The notes under the pieces were generated by a model. That model saw nothing but the letters and a program-made list of their open reading frames with translations. It did no database searches and had not been told where the DNA came from. A stretch of 64,000 nucleotides of DNA from Armatimonadota bacterium (lineage in GTDB: Bacteria; Armatimonadota; DTGP01; JAKQQT01): assembly GCA_036504095.1 (NCBI GenBank), contig DASXVS010000071.1, positions 186,001-250,000 of the forward strand. The letters run 5' to 3'. Below are positions 16,411 through 25,713 of this stretch, in pieces. A program made the translations under genes and the position numbers. Position 1 is the first letter of the stretch, and every line of letters begins with the position of its first letter.

Positions 16411-18408
16411 TTATTGTGATGGCCCAACCGCATACACCGCGAACCCCTTTTCCCGGATCGTTTCCCGCCATGCGCCGGAGTCGATTGCCTGCTTCGCCAG
16501 ATCCGGCCATCGTTCGTTCGGCGACGGCGCGGGGCCCCAGTTGATTAGAACGTGCGTGACCCCCTGCTCCTTCAAAACCCGGTTCATATCCTCGGCGGAC
16601 CGCAGCGTTTCCCAGGGGATGACTGTGCTCTGTGCGCCATCTCCCCACTCGTATGGGCGGTCCAGATAGAATCCACGCACTTCGTTCAGCAGCAACAACC
16701 TGGTGTTCGCGGGCAATTGCGCGTTGACGGCCTTGCATACATTGTAGGTCGGTTCGGTCCGTGATAGATACGCGTCCTGTGATTCACCGCCCCACGCAAC
16801 CGCCCAGCATGGCTCGACCAGCGCATTCAGAGGAGCGAGCCCCCAGAGAATGGCCAGCGCACAGAACGCTCCAATCCCGGCCCGCCACAGCCGACCCTCG
16901 TGCCAGAATGCGCGCGCCCCCGCCACCGCCGGGATCAACAGAATCGGGAGGATTGGGATCAGATACCGCGTCTGGTGCGTCAGCGCGAACCATACCAGAA
17001 CAAACGCGCCACCGTAGGCCGCGAACCATCCCGGCGCACGGCTTGACGTGCCCTTTGGACGCGCCAATAACCATAACGGCAGGAAGCCGATCACCCCGAT
17101 ACCCAACGTTCCGAAGACCGCCGCGAAGACGTTGTTTCCGGACGCCGTTTCCAGCGCTCCCCGGAACGCCGCCGGCGGGTTTGCGTAATACTGCGACTGA
17201 AACGCCGTGCTCCAGGGCGCCACCCACAGCGCATACAGGGTCTTGCCGATGCCGAAACGCCCCTGCTCCGCCGCGTACTGCGCCGCCTGCGCCGCGCCCC
17301 ACCACCGCCCTCCAAAGAGACTGTACGCGAACGGGTAGAAAGGGTTTCCGGTCCAGATCCACGTCTTGATGTACCATGGCGCGCCGATGGCGAGCATCAG
17401 CCCCGTGAGCAGCCCCACCTGCTTCCACGCCGCGCGACGTTTGAGCGCCAGCCCGGCAGCCCACAGCACCAGAAGCCCGGAGGTGGCAATCATCGTCATC
17501 TTTACGCCGCAAGCCAGGCCGCCGCATATGCCCGCCAGCACCAGCCAGCCCGAGGAGGGGGTCAGGGGGTGAGGGGGTGAGGGGGAGGCGGATTCGCCCC
17601 CTCTCTCCCTCCCCCCGTCTCCCGCTCCCTGACTCTCAATCCATCGCGCGAACGCGAAGACGCCGAGGCTCACATAAAGCGCCGCCGCCAGGTCGATATA
17701 GGCCGTCGTCGCTTCCCAGCCGACCGCCGGGACGGCCAGGAATAACGCCGCCGCCAGCAGCCCCGCCTTGCGGCTCACCCAGCGCCGCGCGGCCCAGTAG
17801 CAGGTCAGCGCGCAAAGCATGCCGTAGAACCAGTGGACGAGTTTCGCCGCTCCGAGATTCCCCACCGACAAGCCAACGGAGTACAGCATCTCGGTCAGCA
17901 TCGGGAAGCCCGCGTGGTTGTCGTACGGCAACATATGAATCCGGCCGTCGTGGAGCCACACTTTGGGAACCGCGAAATGGTAGGCCAGCGTGTCCCATTC
18001 GTTGGAGGTCGGGGGCGCGAGAGCCCCCGTCAACGTCAAGAGGGCGAAGAGTGCGGTGACGAAAGTTAGCGCACCCGTGAGCGCGTCCGGTCGCCAGGCC
18101 TTCGACGACGCCAACAGTCTCGGCAGTCTCTCCAGTAGTGGATGCGGGAGTTGCCTGATCGGAGATGCGAGCAGGCCCAGAATCAGCACCCATAGCAGGT
18201 CCTTTCCGGGCGAAAAGCGATACGCCCACCCCATGAGCCCAATCCCATAGCCGAGCAACCCCAAGCCCAATGCCGTTGTGATAACGACATAAGCTAACCC
18301 CTCCGGACGCAGGGCCGGCACCCTGCGTGTCAGGAGGATGCCGCCGACCCAAAACCCGGAAAGCACGACGACGAAGAGGAGACCGAAACTCAAGATCGCT
18401 TCCGGCAT
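16411..18408 (-). CDS. Polytopic membrane glycosyltransferase (GT39/ArnT/PMT-like)
   Basis: 665 aa with about a dozen hydrophobic segments and an early extracytoplasmic motif NEWDTLAYHFAVPKVW containing an acidic residue typical of lipid-phospho-sugar-dependent GT-C enzymes. The C-terminal soluble tail ends FAVYAVGPSQ. Probably transfers a sugar from a polyprenyl phosphate donor to an envelope glycan; acceptor unknown. Start: the ATG at 18408 has GGGAGGAGG 7 nt upstream; a GTG at 18414 overlapping the previous stop is the alternative. Residues of about 258-286 (GGRERGGESASPSPPHP region) are encoded by a repeat element lying within a loop. Confidence 0.75.
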   Translation of the reverse strand: MPEAILSFGLLFVVVLSGFWVGGILLTRRVPALRPEGLAYVVITTALGLGLLGYGIGLMGWAYRFSPGKDLLWVLILGLLASPIRQLPHPLLERLPRLLASSKAWRPDALTGALTFVTALFALLTLTGALAPPTSNEWDTLAYHFAVPKVWLHDGRIHMLPYDNHAGFPMLTEMLYSVGLSVGNLGAAKLVHWFYGMLCALTCYWAARRWVSRKAGLLAAALFLAVPAVGWEATTAYIDLAAALYVSLGVFAFARWIESQGAGDGGRERGGESASPSPPHPLTPSSGWLVLAGICGGLACGVKMTMIATSGLLVLWAAGLALKRRAAWKQVGLLTGLMLAIGAPWYIKTWIWTGNPFYPFAYSLFGGRWWGAAQAAQYAAEQGRFGIGKTLYALWVAPWSTAFQSQYYANPPAAFRGALETASGNNVFAAVFGTLGIGVIGFLPLWLLARPKGTSSRAPGWFAAYGGAFVLVWFALTHQTRYLIPILPILLIPAVAGARAFWHEGRLWRAGIGAFCALAILWGLAPLNALVEPCWAVAWGGESQDAYLSRTEPTYNVCKAVNAQLPANTRLLLLNEVRGFYLDRPYEWGDGAQSTVIPWETLRSAEDMNRVLKEQGVTHVLINWGPAPSPNERWPDLAKQAIDSGAWRETIREKGFAVYAVGPSQ
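17552..17637. repeat. G/C-rich inverted octamer/heptamer repeat inside the glycosyltransferase gene
   Basis: Left arm is tandem AGGGGGTC/AGGGGGTG/AGGGGGAG (17552-17591). Right arm is a C-rich tandem (CCCCCTC, TCTCCCT, CCCCCCG and similar, 17597-17637) complementary to it around a 5-nt loop. It keeps the reading frame and encodes a Gly/Arg/Ser/Pro-rich loop. Same architecture as the intergenic heptad elements. Confidence 0.75.
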
Positions 18409-18410
18409 GG

Positions 18411-19139
18411 TCACGCCTCCTCCCGCAGCGAGTGTAACTGGCCGATCACTTTCCAGCCGTTGCTACCCCGCTCCACCGTCCACACGCCCGCATAGCGCGC
18501 ATGACTGCCTGTGTGGCAGAGCCAGGTCCCGCCGATGCGTTCCGGTTCCGGCATTACTGTGTGGGAGTGGCCGCCCAGCACGATGTCGTACAGGCCTTCC
18601 TCGGCGATCCGGCGATCGTCTTTGATGCCTACGTGTGACAGGCAGACGAGAAGGTCAACGCGCGGCCGGAGCTCCGCCGCGGCGTCTCGAGCGGCTTCGA
18701 GAGGGTTCGTAAACAACAGGTCGCAAAGGTGGTGTGTCCACATCGCTTTGGTGATCATCGGAACGGTCACACCCACAACCCCGACCCGGATGCCGGCAAC
18801 ATCGAGCTCGACAAACGGCTCCACCCCGGAGATAGGTTGACCCGCCGTGATGTTGGCGCTCAGTACAGGGTAACCGGCCGATTTGATCTTCATCTCCACG
18901 ATGCTGCGCCAGAGGTGGGCTTCCCGGTTTCCCAGGGCCATCGCGGCGTAACCAAGAGAGCTCATGCGCTCCAGTATCGGCTCCCCGGCCGGCCGGAATC
19001 CCAGGTTGCCCGCGCCGACGGCATCGCCCGCATCAAGCAACAGGCACGGCCCACTGCCGTCGCGCAGAGCAGCCAGGCGCCCCGCCTCGCCATCCCCGAG
19101 CCGGTTGTGGAAATCGCCCGTATGGATTATCGTCAGCAT
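18411..19139 (-). CDS. Metallophosphoesterase (5'-nucleotidase/UshA-like)
   Basis: 242 aa. Calcineurin-like motifs: IIHTGDFHNRL (D-x-H), LLLDAGDAV, ALGNREAHLW in the GN(H/D) position, LVCLSHVGIKDD and LGGHSHTVMP. The GN-R substitution for the usual GNH is unusual. No signal peptide, so cytoplasmic. Substrate unknown; family members hydrolyse nucleotides or sugar phosphates. The stop is coupled to the glycosyltransferase start. Confidence 0.82.
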   Translation of the reverse strand: MLTIIHTGDFHNRLGDGEAGRLAALRDGSGPCLLLDAGDAVGAGNLGFRPAGEPILERMSSLGYAAMALGNREAHLWRSIVEMKIKSAGYPVLSANITAGQPISGVEPFVELDVAGIRVGVVGVTVPMITKAMWTHHLCDLLFTNPLEAARDAAAELRPRVDLLVCLSHVGIKDDRRIAEEGLYDIVLGGHSHTVMPEPERIGGTWLCHTGSHARYAGVWTVERGSNGWKVIGQLHSLREEA

Positions 19140-19342
19140 CAGGAGTCAGGAGTCGGGAGTCAGCATCCAGCATTCGGCATTCGGCATCCAGGCCGATTTG
19201 AAGCGCGCTCCGAATTCACAGTCCGTAAAGGCGGACTTTGTGCTCATTGTGGCCGCGAATACGTTCGCTGCGGTCTGAAGTCGCCGGAATCAGGTTGCGG
19301 GCATTTTGATATTTGCATTTGGCAATTTTCATTTTGCATTGC
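19134..19342. repeat. Two heptad repeat blocks in the gap before the phosphoesterase gene
   Basis: Block 1 (19134-19189): CAGCATC, AGGAGTC, AGGAGTC, GGGAGTC, AGCATCC, AGCATTC, GGCATTC, GGCATCC. Block 2 (19301-19342): GCATTTT, GATATTT, GCATTTG, GCAATTT, TCATTTT, GCATTGC. Block 2 words recur at 26301-26328. Between them a small hairpin AGTCCG/CGGACT (about 19220-19236) is seen, and no gene. The gap 19140-19358 is otherwise empty. Confidence 0.85.
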
Positions 19343-19358
19343 CCGTCCGCTGCCGCAA

Positions 19359-19919
19359 TCACTGCCGGGCTTCGCCATTGGCCTCCAGCGTCTCCACCCA
19401 GCGTTCCGCCGCATTGGCCCAGCCGCCCTGCGCGTCCAGAAGCCACTCCAGGAACTCCCGCACCGCGCCGTGCCCACCCTTCATCGACGCCACGAAATCG
19501 CATCGCCGACGGATGTCGAACGGGGCGTCCGCGGGGGCCGCCGTCAGACCCGCGATGCGGAGCGCCGGAAGGTCGTTCCAATCGTCCCCCACAAACGCGA
19601 TCTCATCGACGTCCAAGCCGTGATCCGCCGCAATCCGCCGCAGCGCATCGCCCTTGTTGCGGCAACCCTGCAACAGAACCTCGATCCGTAATTCCTCGGC
19701 GCGAGTGCGCACCGCCACCGAATCGCGTCCCGTCACAATCGCGAAACTCAGCCCGGCGCGGCGAGCCACACTCACGCCCAGGCCATCCCGCGCGTGGAAC
19801 ACCTTCGACTCTCCGCCGTCGCCAAGCACGAGGGCGCCGTCCGTCAAAACGCCATCCACGTCCATCGCTACCATTTTGATCCGGCGCGCCCGCGCCAGAA
19901 CGTCATCGGAAGTTTGCAT
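19359..19919 (-). CDS. kdsC: KdsC-type 3-deoxy-manno-octulosonate-8-phosphate phosphatase
   Basis: 186 aa HAD-superfamily phosphatase of the C0/KdsC type: catalytic MVAMDVDGVLTDGAL, KVFHARDGLGVSVARRAGL, IVTGRDSVAVRTRAEEL, KGDALRRI and FVGDDWNDLPAL. These match KdsC/YrbI, which makes Kdo for lipid A-linked LPS. The C-terminal 30 residues extend past the usual core. Presence beside the lpt genes supports LPS synthesis in this organism. Confidence 0.9.
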   Translation of the reverse strand: MQTSDDVLARARRIKMVAMDVDGVLTDGALVLGDGGESKVFHARDGLGVSVARRAGLSFAIVTGRDSVAVRTRAEELRIEVLLQGCRNKGDALRRIAADHGLDVDEIAFVGDDWNDLPALRIAGLTAAPADAPFDIRRRCDFVASMKGGHGAVREFLEWLLDAQGGWANAAERWVETLEANGEARQ

Positions 19920-19946
19920 ACGCTCTTAGCATAGCAAAGCCCGCGA

Positions 19947-20045
19947 AGAGGGCTGAGATCCGGGATTTATGCTACAAGACTTGAGATATCTCCGCGCTGA
20001 CTCCGGATTCATCGTTCATCATTCATCGCTTCCGCCTCAGCCCTA
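19947..20045. repeat. Weak heptad element between kdsC and the methyltransferase
   Basis: Right part: ATTCATC, GTTCATC, ATTCATC, GCTTCCG, CCTCAGC (20007-20041). The left part contains AGGGCTGAG (about 19949-19957), complementary to CTCAGCCCT at the right end. It lies in the divergent kdsC/methyltransferase intergenic region. Confidence 0.55.
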
Positions 20046-20055
20046 TAATGCACTG

Positions 20056-20814
20056 ATGCAATCCCAATTCACAGACCTGGCGCCGCTGTACGACTCCCTG
20101 ATGGCGGAGATACCGTATGAGCATTGGGTGGATTACGTGCTCAAACTCGCAGCGTTGGAACACCACACCGTCCATCGAGTGCTCGATGTCGGCTGCGGCA
20201 CCGGCAGCGCCGCTTATCTCCTGGCCGATCGTGGCTGCGAGGTCGTCGGTTTCGACGCTTCGCCGCAGATGATCGAGGTGGCCCGGCGAAAGGCCGGCGG
20301 CCGACGCAACCCGTCGTTCTTCGTTTCCCGCATGGAGGAACTGAACTCCTCCTCCACTCCGTCTCCTTTCGATACGGCCATCAGCCTCTTCGATACCGTC
20401 AATTACGTCACGGACCCGACGGATCTGCAGCGCGCGTTCAAGGCGGTCTTCACGGTGCTGGAGCCCGGCGGCCTGTTCATATTCGACATGAACACACCCT
20501 TTGCGCTCGAAATGGAGATGTTCACGCAGAACAACCTGAAATCCAGGGGCGAACCCAAATACAGTTGGATCAGCAAGTATAACCCTCTGGAGCGCCTGAC
20601 GACGGTGGATATGTCCTTCTATGTCAAACAGGGCGACACCCGCGTTACCGTGAAGGAGACCCACTTTCAGAGAGCGTATGCGGTTTCCGAGATCCATAAG
20701 ATGCTGGCGATTGCCGGTTTAGACGTCCTCGACACCTTTGAGGCGTTCACACTGAAGAAGCCGCGCGCTTCAACCGACCGGGCGCACATTGTGGCCCGGC
20801 GGCCCCGAATCTGA
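20056..20814 (+). CDS. Class I SAM-dependent methyltransferase
   Basis: 252 aa. Motif I VLDVGCGTGSAAYLLADRG, motif post-I VVGFDASPQMIEVARR, then AISLFDTVNYV and LEPGGLFIFDMNTPF. Resembles the D-alanine/CapM-like or YqeM-type small-molecule methyltransferases with an inserted β-region (SFYVKQGDTRVTVKETHFQR). Substrate not evident. The frame extends upstream to 19969, but that part lies in the repeat; MQSQFTDLAPLYD fits the family start. Confidence 0.85.
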   Translation: MQSQFTDLAPLYDSLMAEIPYEHWVDYVLKLAALEHHTVHRVLDVGCGTGSAAYLLADRGCEVVGFDASPQMIEVARRKAGGRRNPSFFVSRMEELNSSSTPSPFDTAISLFDTVNYVTDPTDLQRAFKAVFTVLEPGGLFIFDMNTPFALEMEMFTQNNLKSRGEPKYSWISKYNPLERLTTVDMSFYVKQGDTRVTVKETHFQRAYAVSEIHKMLAIAGLDVLDTFEAFTLKKPRASTDRAHIVARRPRI

Positions 20815-20841
20815 CTCCTGAATTCTGAGAGGTTTCCGCTA

Positions 20842-23841
20842 GTGCTGCGAGTCCGTTCCATAGTCCTGTTATTCGCCGCGGCCGGACCGTGCGCCGCCGT
20901 CCAGACGTCACCGGTGACGCCGCCCCCGGTGACGCTGCCCCCCGGTCAGCCGGCCGTGGTGTCCGCGGCTCAGGCGCCGGCGCCCCCGCCCAACGCGGTT
21001 GTACTCGTCGAGCGCAAGGCTGCCGACTGGCTCTCTGCCGCCGGCGTCCCGGCGAAGGTGGTGACGGAGACACAACTGCCCGCGGCATTGGACGGCGCCA
21101 CCCTGGTCGTCCTGCCGGCGCAGGAGATACGACGGACGGACACGGTTGACGCGCTGAAGGCCTACACTGCCAGGGGCGGCCGCATTCTGGCGACATATTG
21201 GGGCCCTCCGGGCATCAAGACGGCTGTCGCCGCGCCGCTCTCCTCCCTGCTGAGCGTCAATGTGACCGGTTGGAGCGGCAAGGGAAACAACTATATCGCT
21301 GGGGTCGGCGCGGGCAAGCCGCTTTTCAACGGAACGGGGCGCCTTTATCTGGGTCGGGGATACACCGTTGTCGCCACCTTCATACCGCCGTCTCAGTCCG
21401 GCGCCACGACGCGGGGCCCGCAGGCCGGAAAGCCCCCCGCACAGCCAGTCGCTCCCTCTGCCCCCCTCCCCATCGCGCCCTCGCTGCCTCCGTTCGTGGC
21501 CGGGCGATGGGTTAAACAGGATGGCCGGCCGCTTCGAGACAAGGACACCGCCGTCGTCCAGACCGCTGCGACAATCTGGATTGCGGAAAACATCTTCGCA
21601 AGCGGCAACGATTCGCCGGAGGTGCGACGCTGGTTCGCCAACGCTGCTACCACGGTGGCTCCAGCGCTGCGTCTTCCCGCGAAACAGGCCCTGCTCACCG
21701 GCGCACAGTCGCGCCTCGATGCCGCCCGCGCCGCCGTCACCGCCGCCCGGGCCCAGGGAGTGGATGCGCCGTTCAACGAAGCGCAGACATCGCTGGATGC
21801 CGCCACAACCGCCCTGGCTGATGCGGGGAAGGCGATGGATCTGACCGGCGTTCAGAAAGCTCTGGACATCTTTGATCACGCTCTGGCCGATGCGTCGGCG
21901 CAATCGACCCCATCCCGCACCGTCGAAGCCCGCGCCGTTTGGATAGAGCAGAGCGCCCTCACGAAATCACGGGACGACATCCGCCGCCTCGTCGGTCGGC
22001 TGGCGGACGCCCGCTTCAACGTGATTCTGCCCGAGGTCGTGTACCGGGGGCGCACTGCCTACCCCGGCAGCGTGTACCAGCAGGATTCTCGATTCGCCGG
22101 CTTCGACCCTCTCCGCTCTTTGATCGATGAAGCCCATAAACGCGGAATGGAAGTACACCCGTGGGTCTGGACATTGTGCGTGGGCTACTCCGGCGAACAA
22201 GGGCCCATTCTGCGCTCAAACCCCGAATGGGCTGCTCGCGACAAGGCCGGACGCACGATGACGGACGGCAACCGGTCGTTCTGGCTCAGCCCCGCCGTTC
22301 CGGCTGCCCGCACCGTCATGCGAAACGTCATCCGCGAGCTCGCGGCGCGCTACGACATTGACGGCATCCACCTGGACTACCTCCGCTACAACAGCCCCTG
22401 GTTCGATTACTCGGACGATGCGCGAGCCGCCTACAAAGCGGCAACCGGCGAAGACCCATCCGGCATCTCGTCAGTCAGTCCGGCGTACGTTAAGTGGCAC
22501 TTGTGGCGCGAAGAACAGGTCAACACACTCGTTCGGGAAATCCACAGCGACCTTGCCTCCGTCAGGCCGGGTACGAAGCTGAGCGCCGCTGTGTATCAAA
22601 CGCCTGACGATGCGCGCCGCGACCGCTTGCAGGACTGGGCCTTCTGGTTGAAGAATCGCTGGCTGGATTGGGTGGCGCCGATGACGTACACCTTGGATGC
22701 TTCGGAGCTGAGCCGGTGGCTTACCGCCGATGAGGCCGCCGCGAAAGACTCCGCCCACCTCGTCCCCGGTCTCGACGCAGGCGCCGCGAGCGACCCGCTG
22801 GCCCTGAGCGCACAGATCGCCGCCGCCCGGTCCGTGCCGGCCCAGGGAATAGCGATTTTCTCTGCGAGCGGCCTGACCGATGACCAGCTTCGCAGCCTGC
22901 GTATCGGGGCGTTCCGATCCGCGGCGATGACACCTTGGAAGGATCCGGGCAGAGCCGCCACCGCCCTTGCCACGGCATCCGCCCAGATGTTCGGCGCACA
23001 GGCGGCGCCCGACGATGCCACCGCCACGGCCGCCCGGAACGCAGCCAGCGCCATCACAGCTTGGTCCGCCGGGACCGCTGGACAAAAGGCCGCGGCGTCG
23101 CCGCCGGAGGCTCGGGACAAGGCGCTGTCCGACGCCCGTTACAGCCCCGCTCGGAACCTGCTGGAGGACGCGCGGCGGATCGTGGCGGCATCACTCCTCC
23201 TCGCGCCCGAAGCGGGGCTCAAGCCCTCCCCGCCGCCCATCACCACCGTCGCGAATCCCAACCCTCTGCCGGCCGTTTACGTGCCGATGACCACCGCAAT
23301 GATCACGGTTGACGGAAAACTCGACGAGCCCGCCTGGCAAAGCGCCGCGACCGCCGACCTGACGCATACGAGCGATGGACCTCGCGCGAAGGTCGGCGCC
23401 GTCGTCAAGCTCCTCAGGGATGCGACGACACTCTATATCGGGTTCACGTGCCCGGAACCGAATATGGCGGCGCTGACCGCGGGTGTCACAGACCGGGACG
23501 GCGCGGTCTACAACGACGATTCCGTGGAAGTATTCCTCGCGCCCAATGCCGTCGGGCTGCCGTACTATCATTTCGTCGTCGGCGCCGGTGGCGGAACTTG
23601 GGACGACAGAACCGGGGACAGGGCCTGGAACGCGCGATGGACGTCGATGGTAACCAGGGACGCATCAGCATGGACCGTCGAGATCGCCATCCCGTTCAGC
23701 TCGCTGAACGCCTCGCCGGCCGGGCCGTGGCGCGCCAACTTTGCCCGCAATCGCCGCCCGGACGGCCCGTCGTTCATCACCTGGTCGACGCCCTACGGCA
23801 GCTACCACAACCCAGACCGCTTCGGCAATCTGACGTTCTGA
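20842..23841 (+). CDS. Secreted GHL10 (glycoside-hydrolase-like 10) protein with C-terminal CBM9-type domain
   Basis: 999 aa from a GTG start with GAGAGG upstream. Signal peptide about residues 1-20. N-terminal α/β part (about 50-270) resembles a glutamine-amidotransferase-like/ThuA-like flavodoxin fold (LVVLPAQEIRR). A helical linker follows. The GHL10/DUF187 barrel (about 365-700) includes EARAVWIEQSALTKS, GMEVHPWVWTL, IDGIHLDYLRYNSPW and WVAPMTYTLD. The C-terminal domain DGKLDEPAWQSA...DDSVEVFLAP is CBM9-like. Likely an extracellular polysaccharide hydrolase; substrate unknown. Confidence 0.85.
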   Translation: MLRVRSIVLLFAAAGPCAAVQTSPVTPPPVTLPPGQPAVVSAAQAPAPPPNAVVLVERKAADWLSAAGVPAKVVTETQLPAALDGATLVVLPAQEIRRTDTVDALKAYTARGGRILATYWGPPGIKTAVAAPLSSLLSVNVTGWSGKGNNYIAGVGAGKPLFNGTGRLYLGRGYTVVATFIPPSQSGATTRGPQAGKPPAQPVAPSAPLPIAPSLPPFVAGRWVKQDGRPLRDKDTAVVQTAATIWIAENIFASGNDSPEVRRWFANAATTVAPALRLPAKQALLTGAQSRLDAARAAVTAARAQGVDAPFNEAQTSLDAATTALADAGKAMDLTGVQKALDIFDHALADASAQSTPSRTVEARAVWIEQSALTKSRDDIRRLVGRLADARFNVILPEVVYRGRTAYPGSVYQQDSRFAGFDPLRSLIDEAHKRGMEVHPWVWTLCVGYSGEQGPILRSNPEWAARDKAGRTMTDGNRSFWLSPAVPAARTVMRNVIRELAARYDIDGIHLDYLRYNSPWFDYSDDARAAYKAATGEDPSGISSVSPAYVKWHLWREEQVNTLVREIHSDLASVRPGTKLSAAVYQTPDDARRDRLQDWAFWLKNRWLDWVAPMTYTLDASELSRWLTADEAAAKDSAHLVPGLDAGAASDPLALSAQIAAARSVPAQGIAIFSASGLTDDQLRSLRIGAFRSAAMTPWKDPGRAATALATASAQMFGAQAAPDDATATAARNAASAITAWSAGTAGQKAAASPPEARDKALSDARYSPARNLLEDARRIVAASLLLAPEAGLKPSPPPITTVANPNPLPAVYVPMTTAMITVDGKLDEPAWQSAATADLTHTSDGPRAKVGAVVKLLRDATTLYIGFTCPEPNMAALTAGVTDRDGAVYNDDSVEVFLAPNAVGLPYYHFVVGAGGGTWDDRTGDRAWNARWTSMVTRDASAWTVEIAIPFSSLNASPAGPWRANFARNRRPDGPSFITWSTPYGSYHNPDRFGNLTF

Positions 23842-23861
23842 CACGCCGCGCCCGGCGATCG

Positions 23862-25358
23862 CTACCCGGTGGGCGGGTTGTGGACCCATGACCGCAGCGG
23901 TTCGTACGGGCCCGTGAACGGCCCACGGGCGCTCGCGATCACGGACAGCGGATCGTCGAGGGCCATCCAGTGGTCGCGGTACCAGGTGCAGGGCCTGAAA
24001 TCGTCGCCGAGGCTCCGCATCTTCTCCGCCATCGATGTCCGCAGCGACTCCAGGATAGGGGCGGATCCGGGCTCACCCGCGAGGTTGCGCAACTGGTACG
24101 GATCCTCCGTGTTGTCGAAGAGCAGCTCAAATCCGTCCTTCAGGTAGCGGGCATACGTATATCGCTTTGTGCGGACGGCGCGCCACTCGTGGCCATCTTC
24201 CCAGAGATACGTATGTCCGGTGCCTTGAAGCATGGCGAAGTCCGGTTCGGGCCCGGGTAGCCCCATTGCCCGCGCGCTCAGATCCAGTCCTTCCATCTCC
24301 TCCGGGACCGGCAATCCCAGCAGTCCCAGCAGCGTCGGGGCGATGTCCGGCGTATTGAGGCACGCGTCACAGTTCGCTCCCGCCGGGATGCGTCCCGGCC
24401 AGCGGACCAGGAATGGGATGCGGGCCGCCTCGTCGTAGAACGTCGTTTTCTGGATCCGGCCTTGTGCGCCGAGCATCTCGCCATGGTCCGACGAGTAGAC
24501 GAAGACCGTGTCCCGATCTATGCCGGCGTCGCGAATCGCCGCCGTCAGGCGTGCCAGCTCGTCGTCCAGCAGATGCACCATGGCGTAGTAGCAGCGGCGC
24601 CATTCCTCCATCTGGGGCGCCGCTTCGTCCCAGAAAGCCTGAGTATTCAGGCGATCGGCGTACGGATCCGGGACCTCGCGGAAATTGGGCGGATGCGGAA
24701 AAGCCACATTTCGGAACTCCTCGTAATACTCCGGAGGCACGTTTTCCTGCGTCCAATCGTCGTGCGGCGGCGAATACGAGAGGAACAGAGCGAACGGCCG
24801 GTCCTGGTTTGAGGACGACTTAATGAACTCGATCGCCATATCCGTCCAGGCGAACGTCTGGTAGCCATCAATGTCGTGCTTGCAGGGAACCCCGTCGGCG
24901 TCGTCTTCCCAGTAGAATCCGTGGTAATTCCGATGGTTGAAGCTGTACGCGCGAAAGAGGTCGGCGTGCTGAAAGCCGAGCCGCCCGGGCCCCGACGGCA
25001 GCGCACGCGTGGATCCGTCGACCAAGTGCCACTTGCCGAGGTATCCCATCCGGTACCCGGCGTCATGCAGAACGTAGGCGATCGCCCGGTGATTGGGGTT
25101 GATGCAGCACTGATTGATCACCATCCCGGTGGAGGTTGTGTACTTCCCCGTCAGCAGTGAAGCCCGGCTGGCGGCGCACACCGGTGTCGCGCAAACGGCG
25201 TGCCGGAACGAAGTGGCTTCCGACGCGAGGGCATCGAAATTCGGTGTGATCGCTCTCGTGTCTCCACGGAACCCAAAGACATCGTGGCGGAGCTGGTCTG
25301 CGAAGACATAGATGAGATTGGGTGGCCGTCCGGCCCCGTTTGGTGGCCCCGAGTTCAT
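23862..25358 (-). CDS. Type I sulfatase (arylsulfatase/choline-sulfatase-like)
   Basis: 498 aa. The start is the ATG at 25358 because GGGAGA lies 5 nt upstream; the open frame extends further but without family residues. Metal-binding DQ of FADQLRHD is at residues 21-22. The modifiable CxAxR motif is C61-A-A-S-R65, so activity needs conversion of Cys61 to formylglycine. GYLGKWHL, YSPPHDDW, VYSSDHGEM and RIPFLVRWPG follow. No signal peptide is apparent, which is unusual for a polysaccharide sulfatase. It converges on the GHL10 gene; a shared role in glycan use is inference. Confidence 0.9.
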   Translation of the reverse strand: MNSGPPNGAGRPPNLIYVFADQLRHDVFGFRGDTRAITPNFDALASEATSFRHAVCATPVCAASRASLLTGKYTTSTGMVINQCCINPNHRAIAYVLHDAGYRMGYLGKWHLVDGSTRALPSGPGRLGFQHADLFRAYSFNHRNYHGFYWEDDADGVPCKHDIDGYQTFAWTDMAIEFIKSSSNQDRPFALFLSYSPPHDDWTQENVPPEYYEEFRNVAFPHPPNFREVPDPYADRLNTQAFWDEAAPQMEEWRRCYYAMVHLLDDELARLTAAIRDAGIDRDTVFVYSSDHGEMLGAQGRIQKTTFYDEAARIPFLVRWPGRIPAGANCDACLNTPDIAPTLLGLLGLPVPEEMEGLDLSARAMGLPGPEPDFAMLQGTGHTYLWEDGHEWRAVRTKRYTYARYLKDGFELLFDNTEDPYQLRNLAGEPGSAPILESLRTSMAEKMRSLGDDFRPCTWYRDHWMALDDPLSVIASARGPFTGPYEPLRSWVHNPPTG

Positions 25359-25512
25359 GCTGATCTCCCTGAAGGGACGGGCCGCCCGCCGTTTCGCCGC
25401 GGCCCTTGTGGTGCATCCTATACCATAGTACCACCCGTCCAGGCATCCTGGACCGCGGTCAGGGCGAATAACACCTAACCTCTCCACGCCGAGCGCCGAT
25501 AATACCTATGAA

Positions 25513-25713
25513 ATGTCCTTCAGACGCCAACACAACCGTCCGTTGCCGCGAGGCCGCCGGCAGTGGCACGCGGCCATCGCCGTGCTTCTACTGTGCCTCG
25601 CGGTGGCGATCGTCACCGTCCGCGCCGCGCGCCGCCCGCTTTATGAAACCGGTATCCTCCAGCCCACCGACCCGGGCATCATCACGCACGACGTCGGATC
25701 ACCCGGCCGATGA
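25513..25713 (+). CDS. Small single-pass membrane protein upstream of maf
   Basis: 66 aa: a basic N terminus (about 10 Arg, Lys or His residues in the first 20), one hydrophobic segment (AAIAVLLLCLAVAIVTV) and a short polar tail. Its stop overlaps the maf start as ATGA, which argues that it is translated. No family recognised. Confidence 0.55.
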   Translation: MSFRRQHNRPLPRGRRQWHAAIAVLLLCLAVAIVTVRAARRPLYETGILQPTDPGIITHDVGSPGR